From: JBLMYQ01 sp050258375
Lineage (GTDB): Bacteria; Bacillota; Clostridia; Acetivibrionales; UBA4821
Direction: 5' to 3'
DNA length: 43,479 nucleotides
Assembly: GCA_050258375.1 (NCBI GenBank)
Contig: JBLMYQ010000019.1
Span: 1-43,479 of the forward strand
The notes beneath the pieces are model-generated. The model had not been told where the DNA came from. It worked only from the letters and a program-made list of their open reading frames with translations, and searched no databases. Positions within the stretch are counted from its first letter, which is position 1. Each line of letters opens with the position of its first letter. Positions 8,384 through 17,759 of the stretch are shown here, piece by piece. The translations under genes were made by a program, and so were the position numbers.

Positions 8384-9430
8384 TTATTTTATATCAACCT
8401 TTGAATTAATCGGAACTATTTGAATCCATATCTGTCCCTTATTAAACATTACCTCAGAGCCATCCTGATACTTATATATGGTTCTCTCAGTTGACTTGTC
8501 TTTTTTCCATGTTATATCAACACATTTACCATTCGTAATCAGGTAACCCTTACCCGTTCCTACCGTATCCATCTGTTGTCTGCCTCTATACTTTCCATCA
8601 AAATCGGGACCATCACCAAGAGAATAATTTTTTACCCTTTCTATAATAACATTCTTGGCTGTATACTGAACTCCACTGACGGCATCAGTGTGCGGCTTGG
8701 TTCCAACAAATCTCTTGTACAGCTTTGTCTTTCCATCGTATTCATATTTTATTTTCTTAAAACCCGAATATACAACATCAACTTTGCTTGCAGCCACTCC
8801 GTCATTTAGTTCAACTTCCTTCGGGCTGTAGCTGAATACACTATTTGTTGTTGTATCTCTGTACTTCTTTTTCTTTGCAAGGTTTTTTATTTTCTCCATG
8901 CTTGTAAAAGCATTGTGCCAATCAGTACGTTTTACGGGATTTCTCCAAAAAATTGAGCCATCACTGGTAACCCCATTTATATTATTTACATGAAGGTCGC
9001 TAATTGTTTTCTGAGCCAGTGGACTCCATCCAAAATGAACATATACCGCATCATGCTCCATTGCATAATGTATAAAATAATGCCTGGAGCTTCTTACAGG
9101 ACCTATTACTGCCGGGTTTACCCCTTTAAACAATGCCATCAATCTCGAATCAGAACCTTCAACAATCATTTCATAAACTGCAAATGCTTTATCAAGCCCC
9201 GAATGTCTTGAAGTAGCTATGCCTTCATTATCAATCATAACTGCAATTGGTCTTTCATCTGTGTTAACAACTACTTCCTCCTGCTGCCTATCAGGTTGTC
9301 CTTTTAATTGTGTTTCAGGCAGGTCTGTTAAGTTAGCTGCAGGCTTGTCCTGCTTATTAAAGCACCCCGGTACAAAAACAAGGCAGAGTGAAATGAGAAT
9401 TAGTAAAGTAACTATATTAGTTTTTTTCAT
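8384..9430 (-). CDS. DUF3048 (YerB-type) lipoprotein
   Basis: The 348-residue product has a lipoprotein signal peptide ending in VPGC (Cys at about 23). The DUF3048 core follows: RPIAVMIDNEGIATSRHSGL, YEMIVEGSDSRLMALF and IGPVRSSRHYF, then a C-terminal domain with YKYQDGSEVMFNKGQIWIQI. The family includes Bacillus YerB, an exported lipoprotein of unknown function. ATG 9430 has GGAGG eight bases upstream. It is divergent from the surface-protein gene at 9856 and ends before the terminator at 8303-8335. Confidence 0.9.
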   Translation of the reverse strand: MKKTNIVTLLILISLCLVFVPGCFNKQDKPAANLTDLPETQLKGQPDRQQEEVVVNTDERPIAVMIDNEGIATSRHSGLDKAFAVYEMIVEGSDSRLMALFKGVNPAVIGPVRSSRHYFIHYAMEHDAVYVHFGWSPLAQKTISDLHVNNINGVTSDGSIFWRNPVKRTDWHNAFTSMEKIKNLAKKKKYRDTTTNSVFSYSPKEVELNDGVAASKVDVVYSGFKKIKYEYDGKTKLYKRFVGTKPHTDAVSGVQYTAKNVIIERVKNYSLGDGPDFDGKYRGRQQMDTVGTGKGYLITNGKCVDITWKKDKSTERTIYKYQDGSEVMFNKGQIWIQIVPINSKVDIK

Positions 9431-9617
9431 ATGTACGCCTCCACTTAATAATAGTTGATAATTAAAACCTTTAAAGCAAATAAGTTAATTGATACATTTA
9501 ATTTCTTTAGAAAATTGGTAATGTTTATTAATCCTTGTTCATATTTTAGCATTAATACATATTTTTTTCTATGTATTAATTATTTTTTCAAAAAAGAAAA
9601 AAATTACGGTCAACCTC

Positions 9618-9645
9618 TTGAAAAAAATGGAATTAGTGATATAAT
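9618..9645 (+). promoter_or_regulatory. Candidate housekeeping promoter in the 425-base divergent gap, with long leader
   Basis: TTGAAA (9618-9623), a 16-base spacer and a perfect TATAAT (9640-9645) fit a SigA promoter reading toward the gene at 9856. Transcription would begin near 9652 and give a leader of about 200 bases. I could not match that leader to a riboswitch class; it contains one short imperfect hairpin at about 9775-9789. The rest of the gap 9431-9855 is AT-rich and shows no supportable gene. Confidence 0.6.
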
Positions 9646-9855
9646 ATTTTCTGTCTATCTAATGCAAGCAGCTTAAGTAATTTATCCTCGCAATAATAAT
9701 TGTGAAGAAAGTCTAACGAAAAAGTTAATATTTGTAAACCAGGTTGTGTATCTTGTTGTAAAGGACGTTTTGTAGTTTAAAACTGCACCGTGTCATCTTG
9801 GGAAAACATTTTTATTGCTGGTTGGTTTTTGGATGTTAAAAAAGGAGGAATTGGT

Positions 9856-11010
9856 ATGAAGAAAGTGGTTAGTTGGATGTGTGTATTGGTTATGCTGGCC
9901 GCAGTATTTATGACTTTGGGCGTAAAGCCTGCAGCTGCAAGCGAAGGTGGTCAACCGCAAATTATCAGTGTCGTGATGGATGGACAAAATATTGCTTTTT
10001 CTGACCAGGGACCGATTATGGACGAATCTACAGGAAGAATTATGATTCCGCTCCGCTCGGTTATGGAAAGTCTGGGAGCTCAGGTATCCTGGCAAAGCAA
10101 CAAGGCGGTTATAAAAAAGGGCGAAACAACAATCATTTTGGGAGAAAGCTCAATGGCACCCGTTGTAAACGGTAATGTGAAGTTTTTGGATTCGCCTGCA
10201 AAACTATTAGGCGGCCGCATGATGGTTCCTGCAAGGTTTATCGGTGAAGCCTTAGGCTATGGTGTCAATTGGGACGGGAATACTCAAGTTGTAAGTATAT
10301 CAACAAATGCTGTACCGGCACCTGTTACCGAAGCTGTATCGGCTCCCATGCAAACAGCTGCAGAAATTGCTCCTAAGCCTGCGCAGACGCTTTCCAATGG
10401 ATTGCTTCCGGATGAAGATAAAATTCAGAAAGCACTGACTCAGGAGGATATCCAGCGGCTGCAGAGTTATCCTGTAATTGGAATAGCAAAAGCAGATTTA
10501 GATAAACAACCAGCATCTGAGCGTGCAACATTCACCAAGGACTTCAGCGGTTTCAACCCAGGCCGTAAAGCTTCTGTTTTAAATGCATTAGCAATCCTGA
10601 ATGATATTTCGTCTTTTGACTATGAAGCCTTTGCAAATCCGGCATACACTGAAGATTTCTTAAGAAAGAATTATTGTATTGGCGAGCGCATGCCTGCTAA
10701 TGAAGAAACAATCAGAAACTTTATCGCTAAAAAGGTTTCTAACAAACTTAAGGTAAAAGTCTATTTGCTCTCTTCCGAAAACCTTATATATCAAGCTTCG
10801 ACAAACTACACTGCTATAAGAGTGAAATGCATCTTTTATCAAACTGAAGGAGCCCTGATTTATAGAGAGGGCTCAACACGTGGAAAGTGGTATTATCAGG
10901 ACATGGAATTTTTGTTTAAAGCACCGGGTGGAGGACGTGAAGGTAATACTACCGGTTTAGTAATTTCCGGCACCCAAAAACTCAATGCTCCACAGCCGTA
11001 TTTCAACTAA
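9856..11010 (+). CDS. Exported copper-amine-oxidase-N domain protein
   Basis: The 384-residue product has a signal peptide (MKKVVSWMCVLVMLAAVF, probable cleavage after AAA near 30). A copper amine oxidase N-terminal-like domain follows at about 35-150, with the typical RIMIPLRSVMESLGAQVSW and GGRMMVPARFIGEALGYGV. This domain is common on clostridial surface proteins and is not itself an oxidase. A Pro/Ala linker leads to a C-terminal domain of about 180 residues starting near LTQEDIQRLQSYP. That domain resembles the end of the SLH protein at 11122. The ATG at 9856 follows AAAGGAGG by seven bases. A terminator follows, so it is a single transcription unit. Confidence 0.88.
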   Translation: MKKVVSWMCVLVMLAAVFMTLGVKPAAASEGGQPQIISVVMDGQNIAFSDQGPIMDESTGRIMIPLRSVMESLGAQVSWQSNKAVIKKGETTIILGESSMAPVVNGNVKFLDSPAKLLGGRMMVPARFIGEALGYGVNWDGNTQVVSISTNAVPAPVTEAVSAPMQTAAEIAPKPAQTLSNGLLPDEDKIQKALTQEDIQRLQSYPVIGIAKADLDKQPASERATFTKDFSGFNPGRKASVLNALAILNDISSFDYEAFANPAYTEDFLRKNYCIGERMPANEETIRNFIAKKVSNKLKVKVYLLSSENLIYQASTNYTAIRVKCIFYQTEGALIYREGSTRGKWYYQDMEFLFKAPGGGREGNTTGLVISGTQKLNAPQPYFN

Positions 11011-11018
11011 TAATTTTA

Positions 11019-11047
11019 AACTGCCGCTATTTTAGTGGCAGTTTTTT
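11019..11047 (+). terminator. Rho-independent terminator after the CuAO-N domain gene
   Basis: ACTGCCGCT (11020-11028) pairs with AGTGGCAGT (11034-11042) around an ATTTT loop, followed by six T. It lies ten bases after the stop codon. Confidence 0.88.
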
Positions 11048-11121
11048 CTTATTTCTTTATACATACAGCAGAAAAAATGATATAATTATAGTAGGAATAT
11101 TATACAAAAGGAGAGTAAAAA

Positions 11122-12282
11122 ATGAAAAAACAATTTATAAGGGCTTTGTTCGTTGTGACTATATTTTTTGCTTTTTTTCAAATTAACTGTTTAGCAGCAA
11201 GCTTTACTTCTCACTGGGCATATGAAAGCTATCTGATTGCTAAAGAAGATAATTGGCTAGTGACTGAAGATGCTGGGGACTTTGCACCTGATTTGCCTTC
11301 TACAAGGGAAAGAGCTGTTGCCACACTTGTGCAGGCATGGGAAATGGCTGTAATTAACGGAAAGACAGAAAACTACCTGAAATCTCCTTCAAATGACCCA
11401 TTGAATAAATTTGCCGACACTTCTAAAATATCACCCAGATTCAAGAATGCAATTGCAGTTGCAGTTGGAAGCGGCATAATACAAGGAAGTGGAAATAAAA
11501 TAAATCCAAAAGGCAATATTACTAGGGCAGAATTTGCAGTAATTCTTTCAAAAATAATTAAAATGCCTTCAAATACAAGTAAATCTGTTTTCAAGGATAA
11601 ATTGCCTGCCTGGGCAAGCACTGCTATTTTGAAAGCTTACTCAGCAGGCTTGATTAGCGGATATCCTGATAAAACCTTCAAACCTCAAAAGGCTATATCA
11701 AATGCAGAAGTACTCTCAATGATAAAAAAATGGGCATATGGCGAAAATATATACTCTGCTTTGAATGATGCCCAGCTTAAGCGACTTAACTCATACCCTG
11801 AGGTTAAGGGAGATTATTATTTAAACAATCTTCAATATAGAAATGAAAATAAGGAAGAGTTCCACCGTTTAGCAAGAGCTGCAAAAGAATATGTGACACT
11901 ACTTGGGACGTATAGCTATAAAGATTTGCAGAATACACAAAAACGTGAAGCATATAAAAGCATTTATCTCAAGTATTGTCTTAATTCACCAGAAAATGTG
12001 CAAAGAATTGATAAATACATAGATAATATAATAAAGACTAAAAGAATAAAGTCTACACGATTTTTAATCAGCAGCACTACCATATACAGGCATGGCTCAT
12101 ATAATGCGGCATCTATTCGAGGAATAGAAGAATTTAAAATGCTTGAAGGTACTCCTGCAGATGCTGGTACTAAAACAGGTAAAACTTATCAAAGAGACAT
12201 AGAATTGATTATTCAGCAAACCGTAAATGGAATAAGGCTTTTTGAGGCTAAAAACCTTTCGAAGCCTGTGCTTGTAAAATAA
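11122..12282 (+). CDS. SLH-domain surface protein
   Basis: The 386-residue product has a signal peptide (residues 1-25, ending in CLAA). Three S-layer homology repeats follow at about 29-75, 91-145 and 153-205; the clearest is FKDKLPAWASTAILKAYSAG with GYPDKTFKPQ. SLH repeats bind pyruvylated secondary wall polymer, so the protein is held at the cell surface. The C-terminal 170 residues start at LNDAQLKRLNSYP and resemble the C-terminal domain of the protein at 9856. A TATAAT at 11081-11086 is a probable -10 box. The next gene starts 21 bases downstream with no terminator, so the two are probably cotranscribed. Confidence 0.88.
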   Translation: MKKQFIRALFVVTIFFAFFQINCLAASFTSHWAYESYLIAKEDNWLVTEDAGDFAPDLPSTRERAVATLVQAWEMAVINGKTENYLKSPSNDPLNKFADTSKISPRFKNAIAVAVGSGIIQGSGNKINPKGNITRAEFAVILSKIIKMPSNTSKSVFKDKLPAWASTAILKAYSAGLISGYPDKTFKPQKAISNAEVLSMIKKWAYGENIYSALNDAQLKRLNSYPEVKGDYYLNNLQYRNENKEEFHRLARAAKEYVTLLGTYSYKDLQNTQKREAYKSIYLKYCLNSPENVQRIDKYIDNIIKTKRIKSTRFLISSTTIYRHGSYNAASIRGIEEFKMLEGTPADAGTKTGKTYQRDIELIIQQTVNGIRLFEAKNLSKPVLVK

Positions 12283-12303
12283 TATATAAAAGGGTGAATT
12301 TTA

Positions 12304-14592
12304 ATGAAAAAAAGGTCATTTTTATTATCTTTTTTATTCACGGTAATCGTATTGATTGTATCAAGCTTTTCATGTATGGCAATGGAAGAAGAAGTAGTGC
12401 CAGAACAGGAAAGTAATGGTTTAACGATTCATTTTGATGGTCAGGGAAATGCTAAAACATTCACAAGCCCTTATAATGATGTGAGTGGTGGTAATATCAA
12501 GTACAGAACTACCGTCAAGTACCTTAGTGCTTATGCGTATTCTGTTTCTCCAACTGGTCCGAATCAGAATCAAGCTCCTATTGCTCAAATTGAAAATGTT
12601 CAGGCTGATCCTACAAGCAGCTCTGGTATATATACAGGCGAGTTACCTGGTGACATAAAATTCTTTTTAAACAGCCATAGAGGCAATTACTGCAAAGTAG
12701 TATTTCACCCTATTGTAGAAGCTTACTTTGCCAGTGCTACCAGTTATGGCATTCCTGCCTACCCAATGTTATCTCCTAATAGTACTTATAAATTTGATGA
12801 ACTTGGAAATAATGGAAACGCCAGTAATCCCCACAGATTTGATGATGATACACTTTTTTGGCAGCATATAAACGCACAGTCCAGAGATGATTGTACCACT
12901 AAATTTAATGGTAGAAATCCAACCGGATTCCACTTTGCTGATGGCTCTAATTATGGACCTGGTGTAACTGCACATAAAAACTCGTATAATGGAGTTATTG
13001 AATACTATGACCAGGAAGGTGGCGTTTATGGTTCTTATATAGGCTGGGCATCAACACCAGGAAATCCTTTTGCAACATTTGAAGCTATAGATTCCAGATT
13101 TACAAATACATCCTACCTTATTCCCCCTAAAGGCCCAACCATTACCTTTCAGGAATGGACTGGTCCCGGCACATTTCACCAGGAAACAGATTCTCTAGGA
13201 AATGATATATGGGTTATGGATAACCCTCTTTCGAAGATTGCCACTAATACTATCTCCTTCAAATATAAAGTTGATGTCCAAGATATACCTAAAGCTTCAT
13301 ACACTGGACAGGATCCTAGAAGTAAAGATTTTTTAGTAGCTATCTATAAAAAAGTTGGAGCAACAGACCAATACATTGACCGTACAGATATGCTCGACCC
13401 AAACTCAGCAGTATATGACTCAAATAACCAAAGATATCTTGCACCCAGCTCTTCTACTGGACGCAGCAATGCCTGTAATGAAGTAATATTAAAGGCTAAC
13501 AGCCCTTATACTGTATCCTTCAATTTAAATACCAGTTCACTTGCAGATGGAGTTTATAAGATAAGTGTTATTGTTAATGATGCAAGCAATGTGAATAATG
13601 CAGGCAACAATGGTATTGAACCATATGATCCTCCAAGGCATCATTCTGAATTTTTATTTACCATAGGCAGCGGCTTAAACCTTGCTATCACTGATATCAA
13701 TGCTTCAAGCTTGAGCTTTGTGCCAGGTGGTACATACACTGCTACTGCAAAATATTCTGTAATGGGTAAATTCCCTGCAGGAGCAAAGGTAAGAGGTTAT
13801 CTATTCGCTCCCGGTACTTCTCCATATGATTCCCAAAATCTGATAACTTCTGATGAATATGCTGCCAAAGCCCTTACTGAACCCGGGAGGTCTGGAACAG
13901 CTGTTCCGCTGGATACAGAAGGCAGTAATTATGTATTTAGTTTTCCTTTTACTATTCCTACAACTTATACTGCTGATAAATTTACATTAAGAGCTGAAAT
14001 AATTCCGGAGGCAGCAACCCCTCCCGAAATTAATCCTTATCAACCTTATCCTGACCAAATAACAGATAATGTAAAACAAAAAGACTTCTCAATGAATAAG
14101 ACTCGAGCAGTTATACCAGTTGCCTATGATCTTGGTATTTATCCAGCAACAGAAAAACTAAAATATTTTACAAATCAAGTTAGGGTAAATGCTTATTGGC
14201 TGCCCACAGGTGCTGGTACCTTTGATGATAAAACATGGCGTCAATTCTGGGGAACCAATACAACGTTTTCTACAGGTATCACATATAATGGTGAACCTAT
14301 AATAGGTACAAAAGCAAAAAGTACAAATGGAGCGGATACTCTAAGTGGTACTGGCTTTGATTCAGGTACGAATGCATATACTCTATTTTGTGATCAGGTA
14401 AATATCCATAATCCTATTTCAATTTTTACAACAGATGCAAGTTTAACTGAAAATTTAAACTGCCAAACAACGCTAAAGAACAAACAGGATTTTGGAAAGA
14501 CTCCGGATCATCAACATATAAAAACACATGACTATGGCGACGCAGGTTGGGATGGTCCAGATGAAGGTGGATGCAAGAGACTAGGTAAGTAA
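12304..14592 (+). CDS. Large exported protein of unknown function
   Basis: The 762-residue product begins with a signal peptide (MKKRSFLLSFLFTVIVLIVS, cleavage near CMAM). The rest is rich in Thr, Asn, Ser, Pro and aromatic residues, with alternating beta-type segments such as YTVSFNLNTSSLADGVYKIS that suggest immunoglobulin-like modules. I recognise no family or anchor. Cysteines are few and scattered. The last residues (DAGWDGPDEGGCKRLGK) are unlike the rest, being Gly/Asp-rich with one Cys. It probably shares a transcript with the SLH protein, which could hold it at the surface. A strong terminator follows. It converges on the Cys-rich protein gene, which is similar in style. Confidence 0.75.
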   Translation: MKKRSFLLSFLFTVIVLIVSSFSCMAMEEEVVPEQESNGLTIHFDGQGNAKTFTSPYNDVSGGNIKYRTTVKYLSAYAYSVSPTGPNQNQAPIAQIENVQADPTSSSGIYTGELPGDIKFFLNSHRGNYCKVVFHPIVEAYFASATSYGIPAYPMLSPNSTYKFDELGNNGNASNPHRFDDDTLFWQHINAQSRDDCTTKFNGRNPTGFHFADGSNYGPGVTAHKNSYNGVIEYYDQEGGVYGSYIGWASTPGNPFATFEAIDSRFTNTSYLIPPKGPTITFQEWTGPGTFHQETDSLGNDIWVMDNPLSKIATNTISFKYKVDVQDIPKASYTGQDPRSKDFLVAIYKKVGATDQYIDRTDMLDPNSAVYDSNNQRYLAPSSSTGRSNACNEVILKANSPYTVSFNLNTSSLADGVYKISVIVNDASNVNNAGNNGIEPYDPPRHHSEFLFTIGSGLNLAITDINASSLSFVPGGTYTATAKYSVMGKFPAGAKVRGYLFAPGTSPYDSQNLITSDEYAAKALTEPGRSGTAVPLDTEGSNYVFSFPFTIPTTYTADKFTLRAEIIPEAATPPEINPYQPYPDQITDNVKQKDFSMNKTRAVIPVAYDLGIYPATEKLKYFTNQVRVNAYWLPTGAGTFDDKTWRQFWGTNTTFSTGITYNGEPIIGTKAKSTNGADTLSGTGFDSGTNAYTLFCDQVNIHNPISIFTTDASLTENLNCQTTLKNKQDFGKTPDHQHIKTHDYGDAGWDGPDEGGCKRLGK

Positions 14593-14601
14593 AATGAAAC
14601 A

Positions 14602-14639
14602 GGCTGATGACATTCACCTTTGTCATCAGCCCTTTTTTT
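14602..14639 (+). terminator. Strong Rho-independent terminator, plus strand
   Basis: GGCTGATGAC (14602-14611) pairs perfectly with GTCATCAGCC (14622-14631), followed by seven T. It lies ten bases after the 762-residue protein gene and separates it from the convergent Cys-rich gene that ends at 14661. Confidence 0.92.
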
Positions 14640-14660
14640 ACATTATATATTTATGAATTA

Positions 14661-16466
14661 TCATTTTTGCTGACTGCTGTAATCATCTAAAGCATTCCAG
14701 TCAAGGTTATAGTAGAAAACGCCTCCTCCACCCAATCCACCATCATTTTTATTCTTATTGGTAAAATCATAAATCTTATTATCAGCAGGCAACGTAGACT
14801 GTAGCGTTGTATCTTTCCCGTTAAGACCTACCAGCGGACCTGTAATATCAAACTTTATTCCTAGCAAGCCTCTCTGCTGCTTATTGTTTAAAAAAGCTTT
14901 TGCTGTCGGCGGCAAGTAATAAATGAATTTCCACCGAATTTCTTCCTTTTTATTATCTCTAGACATGCGCAATGATTCTTTACTGACAATTTCAGTTCCA
15001 GGGATTTTATCTATTATTTGACCACGCGGCACTGATATTTGTGTATATTTATTTGTTAAAGGAAGATTATAGAGTTTTTTACTTGGTTCGTCATACTTCA
15101 CATCTACAAGGTTACCACAATAAAAACTTGGAGTTATTTCTACGCTGCTAAAAGCAGAACCATCAAAGTCACTAGAATCAATGGAAAATTCTAATAAATA
15201 TCCCAAAGAAATATGTCTGTTTTTGGCTTCTTTAGCAGTCTTTAAAGGCATTTTATCAACGCCCATATTCTTAGGAACATATTTCCAATATATATCATCT
15301 ACTTTCATTATCCTGAAATTATATAGTCTAGGCTGTCTGACAAGAAAATCTATTTTAGCCGGAATATCCTCCTTAATACTAGATGGCAGACCAGCAGGTA
15401 CCTGCTTGGTTTTACAGCTAACATTATTAAAATCCCATGCATCCTCTATAGAGAAAGTACCTAGTTGAGTTTCAACATTAGGTCCAGGTTGAGAAAATAA
15501 TCCATAGGTTCTTAATTTAAACTTAAAAGTCCACTCTACTAAATCACCGGGGTTACCTCCTGAAGGTGTAACCGGAGCTACATCACAGGTAACATCTTTT
15601 AGCTCTGGTATATTAGTATCATTAACCACAGTAGTCGTGCCATTCATATACGCCTTAGCACTATCATCTTTTAAATTATTTTCAAAAACATCAGGATTAC
15701 TAACAGGATCTCTTACCAAATCAATTACTGCATCCTTTTTATCTCCATGAATTTTAACCCTTACTGCTTTGGTATATCTGCTGGTATAAAATATTACTGT
15801 ATTGTGCTCATCATCATATGTAGCTGATACAGTATCAGCAGCATTAGTATTCCCTGAAATAGCAGCACTGGGATCGGAATAATTGCCAGTGAGCTTAAAA
15901 GGAGTAGATGTAGATTTAGGATTAATGTTAGTATATGCTCCCCCTTGTCCATTAGGATTATGAGTGGTATCACTGCTGTAATAATTAAATATAGGCGTAT
16001 ATACTGTATATTCAATAGAGCTATAATTATATGCACTTCCTTTTTCATTCATTCTGCTGTTAAAATAAAAATCATTTGTATAGTGTCCATCAAATATATT
16101 CGGCCTATTAATTGTTAAATTATTATTGTTGCTTATAAAGTCGTAGAAATGATATTTTTGTTTATTATGAGCACTATCACTGGGATTATCACAATGCTGA
16201 ACGCATTGGCACTGACATTGGCATTGGCAATCGCAATGCTTACAGTCACATCTGCAACAATCCGTGCATGAGGCCAATAGCATTCCTTCAGTATCCGCTT
16301 GTGCTAATAACATCTCATCAGAGTTATCTTTAAATTCGAAGTCACCGGAAAAAGAATCCTTTAATAATTTTTTTTGCTCGTTAGAGGGTTCTTGTGCGTC
16401 AACAGATATTGGTCTATTTAATTGGGTAATAAGAAATAACAATAGAACAGCTTTTTTACCATCCAT
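14661..16466 (-). CDS. Exported protein with a dense Cys-X-Cys tract; candidate radical SAM substrate
   Basis: The 601-residue product has a short signal-like N-terminus (KK then AVLLLFLIT; possible cleavage near VDAQ). An acidic segment follows (about 26-65), with two similar steps, EMLLAQ and GMLLAS. Residues 67-92 then hold 12 cysteines (67, 70, 71, 73, 75, 78, 80, 82, 84, 86, 88, 92), nine of which are two residues apart in CX repeats. The remaining 500 residues are Asn/Thr/Tyr-rich with beta-type segments and only three cysteines. ATG 16466 follows AAGGAGG by seven bases. It is the last gene of the five-gene radical SAM array and has its own promoter. The tract may be enzymatically crosslinked; a metal-binding or disulfide-rich tract is the main alternative. 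I recognise no family. Confidence 0.8.
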   Translation of the reverse strand: MDGKKAVLLLFLITQLNRPISVDAQEPSNEQKKLLKDSFSGDFEFKDNSDEMLLAQADTEGMLLASCTDCCRCDCKHCDCQCQCQCQCVQHCDNPSDSAHNKQKYHFYDFISNNNNLTINRPNIFDGHYTNDFYFNSRMNEKGSAYNYSSIEYTVYTPIFNYYSSDTTHNPNGQGGAYTNINPKSTSTPFKLTGNYSDPSAAISGNTNAADTVSATYDDEHNTVIFYTSRYTKAVRVKIHGDKKDAVIDLVRDPVSNPDVFENNLKDDSAKAYMNGTTTVVNDTNIPELKDVTCDVAPVTPSGGNPGDLVEWTFKFKLRTYGLFSQPGPNVETQLGTFSIEDAWDFNNVSCKTKQVPAGLPSSIKEDIPAKIDFLVRQPRLYNFRIMKVDDIYWKYVPKNMGVDKMPLKTAKEAKNRHISLGYLLEFSIDSSDFDGSAFSSVEITPSFYCGNLVDVKYDEPSKKLYNLPLTNKYTQISVPRGQIIDKIPGTEIVSKESLRMSRDNKKEEIRWKFIYYLPPTAKAFLNNKQQRGLLGIKFDITGPLVGLNGKDTTLQSTLPADNKIYDFTNKNKNDGGLGGGGVFYYNLDWNALDDYSSQQK

Positions 16467-16520
16467 TAAAAAACCTCCTTGAAAAATCAGAAATTAAGCT
16501 ATAATTTCTAATATAATAAT

Positions 16521-16549
16521 ATTATAACGCAAAAATCAGCAAGAGTAAA
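16521..16549 (-). promoter_or_regulatory. Promoter for the Cys-rich protein gene, with hairpin leader
   Basis: On the minus strand TTTACT (16544-16549), a 17-base spacer and TATAAT (16521-16526) fit a housekeeping promoter. The transcript would start near 16514 and open with a perfect eight-pair hairpin, AGAAATTA/TAATTTCT (16489-16509), ending eight bases before the ribosome site at 16474-16480. The gene can therefore be expressed apart from the upstream radical SAM genes. Confidence 0.6.
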
Positions 16550-16568
16550 CAAGTTATAAGCCTGCTAA

Positions 16569-17759
16569 TTAATTTGAAACCTCAAAAAATGATACTTCAT
16601 TGCATTTATTATAATTAAGCTTGCTGCCGAGCTTATCAAACTTCTTTTTTGTTTCAGTTATAAAATTCCATTTTGCCTTATACATTGAGCAAAGTAGTGT
16701 ATTACATTTCAGTACATCACCATTTATCTGATAGTTATATGCAATACATATTTTGCAGGCTGCGTTTTTACATTCACCACAATTAATATTCTCTGAATGC
16801 ATATCGCTTTGATGTATATCAAAGAAAACTTTTCTAATCTCATTATCAACAGTGTTATTAATTACATTCCCTATTCTAAAACTACGATTATAAAAATACA
16901 TTCTTGCACAAGGATATATATCGCCAGTTGGAGTAATTGTGCAAAATGTTTTTCCGGCTGTGCAAAAGTTTCTTTGACGTATTTTATCATAATTATTTAT
17001 AGAAATTATATTCTTTGCTTGTTCATAAGGATTTAATGAATGGGATGATATGCATTCCTGATAAACATAGTCTGAAATTAAAGACATCTGTTCAATATAA
17101 ATAGATACATCATCTTCACTCCAATTTTCTTCATCAGATAACATAAATTCTAGCTTTTTTATTCCAAGCTGCCTAAAATATTTATAGCTCAAAAAAATAC
17201 TTGATATGTTATCCTTTGTAATTACTGAATGTGTATGAAAAGAAGAGATTTCTATTTTATTTTTTTTAAATAATTTCTTAAGCTTTAATATGTTTTCTAA
17301 AACAATTTCCGAAGTCGGCTTATCGTTTTGAGCTCGTCTATATTTGTCCTGAACCTGAGGAATACCATCTGTAGAAATTTGAATCTTAATATTTTTAATA
17401 GTTCTATACCAATCTAAAAAAAATTTTTCAATTTTTTCATTATATATTGTACCATTTGTCATAAGCGAAAAAAATAATTTAACATTGCATTTATTGGCTT
17501 TATCTACAGCATAGTGAAAAAAACTTATCATTACATCAAGATTAAGAAGAGGCTCTCCTCCAAAGAAGTTTATTTCAAGATTCTTTTGTCCATTCTTTTG
17601 AGCATTATCAATCAAAAAATCTGCAGCTTTTTTTGCTGTATTAAAAGACATATAACTACTATTACATCTAGCAGCATTTTCATAGCAGTATTTACATCTT
17701 AAATTGCAGTCTTCGGTTAACATTAAATCACACTCAGTAAATGGTATAGCTTCAACCAT
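16569..17759 (-). CDS. Radical SAM/SPASM protein, intact (array member 5)
   Basis: The 396-residue product has the radical SAM cluster motif CNLRCKYC (Cys 18, 22, 25), FFGGEPLLN for SAM binding and a glycine/aspartate strand QISTDGIP. A C-terminal SPASM domain follows with auxiliary-cluster cysteines in FCTAGKTFC, PTGDIYPC, CGECKNAACKIC and LKCNTLLC. Extra conserved cysteines are Cys10 and Cys32. The tail NYNKCNEVSFF is shared with three sister proteins. SPASM enzymes commonly crosslink Cys or other side chains in ribosomal peptides, but the reaction here is unknown. The N-terminus is too short for a leader-binding RRE domain. It is the last of five tandem paralogues and the nearest to the Cys-rich protein gene, 102 bases away. 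Confidence 0.9.
   Translation of the reverse strand: MVEAIPFTECDLMLTEDCNLRCKYCYENAARCNSSYMSFNTAKKAADFLIDNAQKNGQKNLEINFFGGEPLLNLDVMISFFHYAVDKANKCNVKLFFSLMTNGTIYNEKIEKFFLDWYRTIKNIKIQISTDGIPQVQDKYRRAQNDKPTSEIVLENILKLKKLFKKNKIEISSFHTHSVITKDNISSIFLSYKYFRQLGIKKLEFMLSDEENWSEDDVSIYIEQMSLISDYVYQECISSHSLNPYEQAKNIISINNYDKIRQRNFCTAGKTFCTITPTGDIYPCARMYFYNRSFRIGNVINNTVDNEIRKVFFDIHQSDMHSENINCGECKNAACKICIAYNYQINGDVLKCNTLLCSMYKAKWNFITETKKKFDKLGSKLNYNKCNEVSFFEVSN

Noticed and set aside
9455..9676. A 73-codon plus-strand frame in the divergent gap
   Set aside because: Low-complexity AT-rich translation, no ribosome site, and it crosses the candidate promoter.
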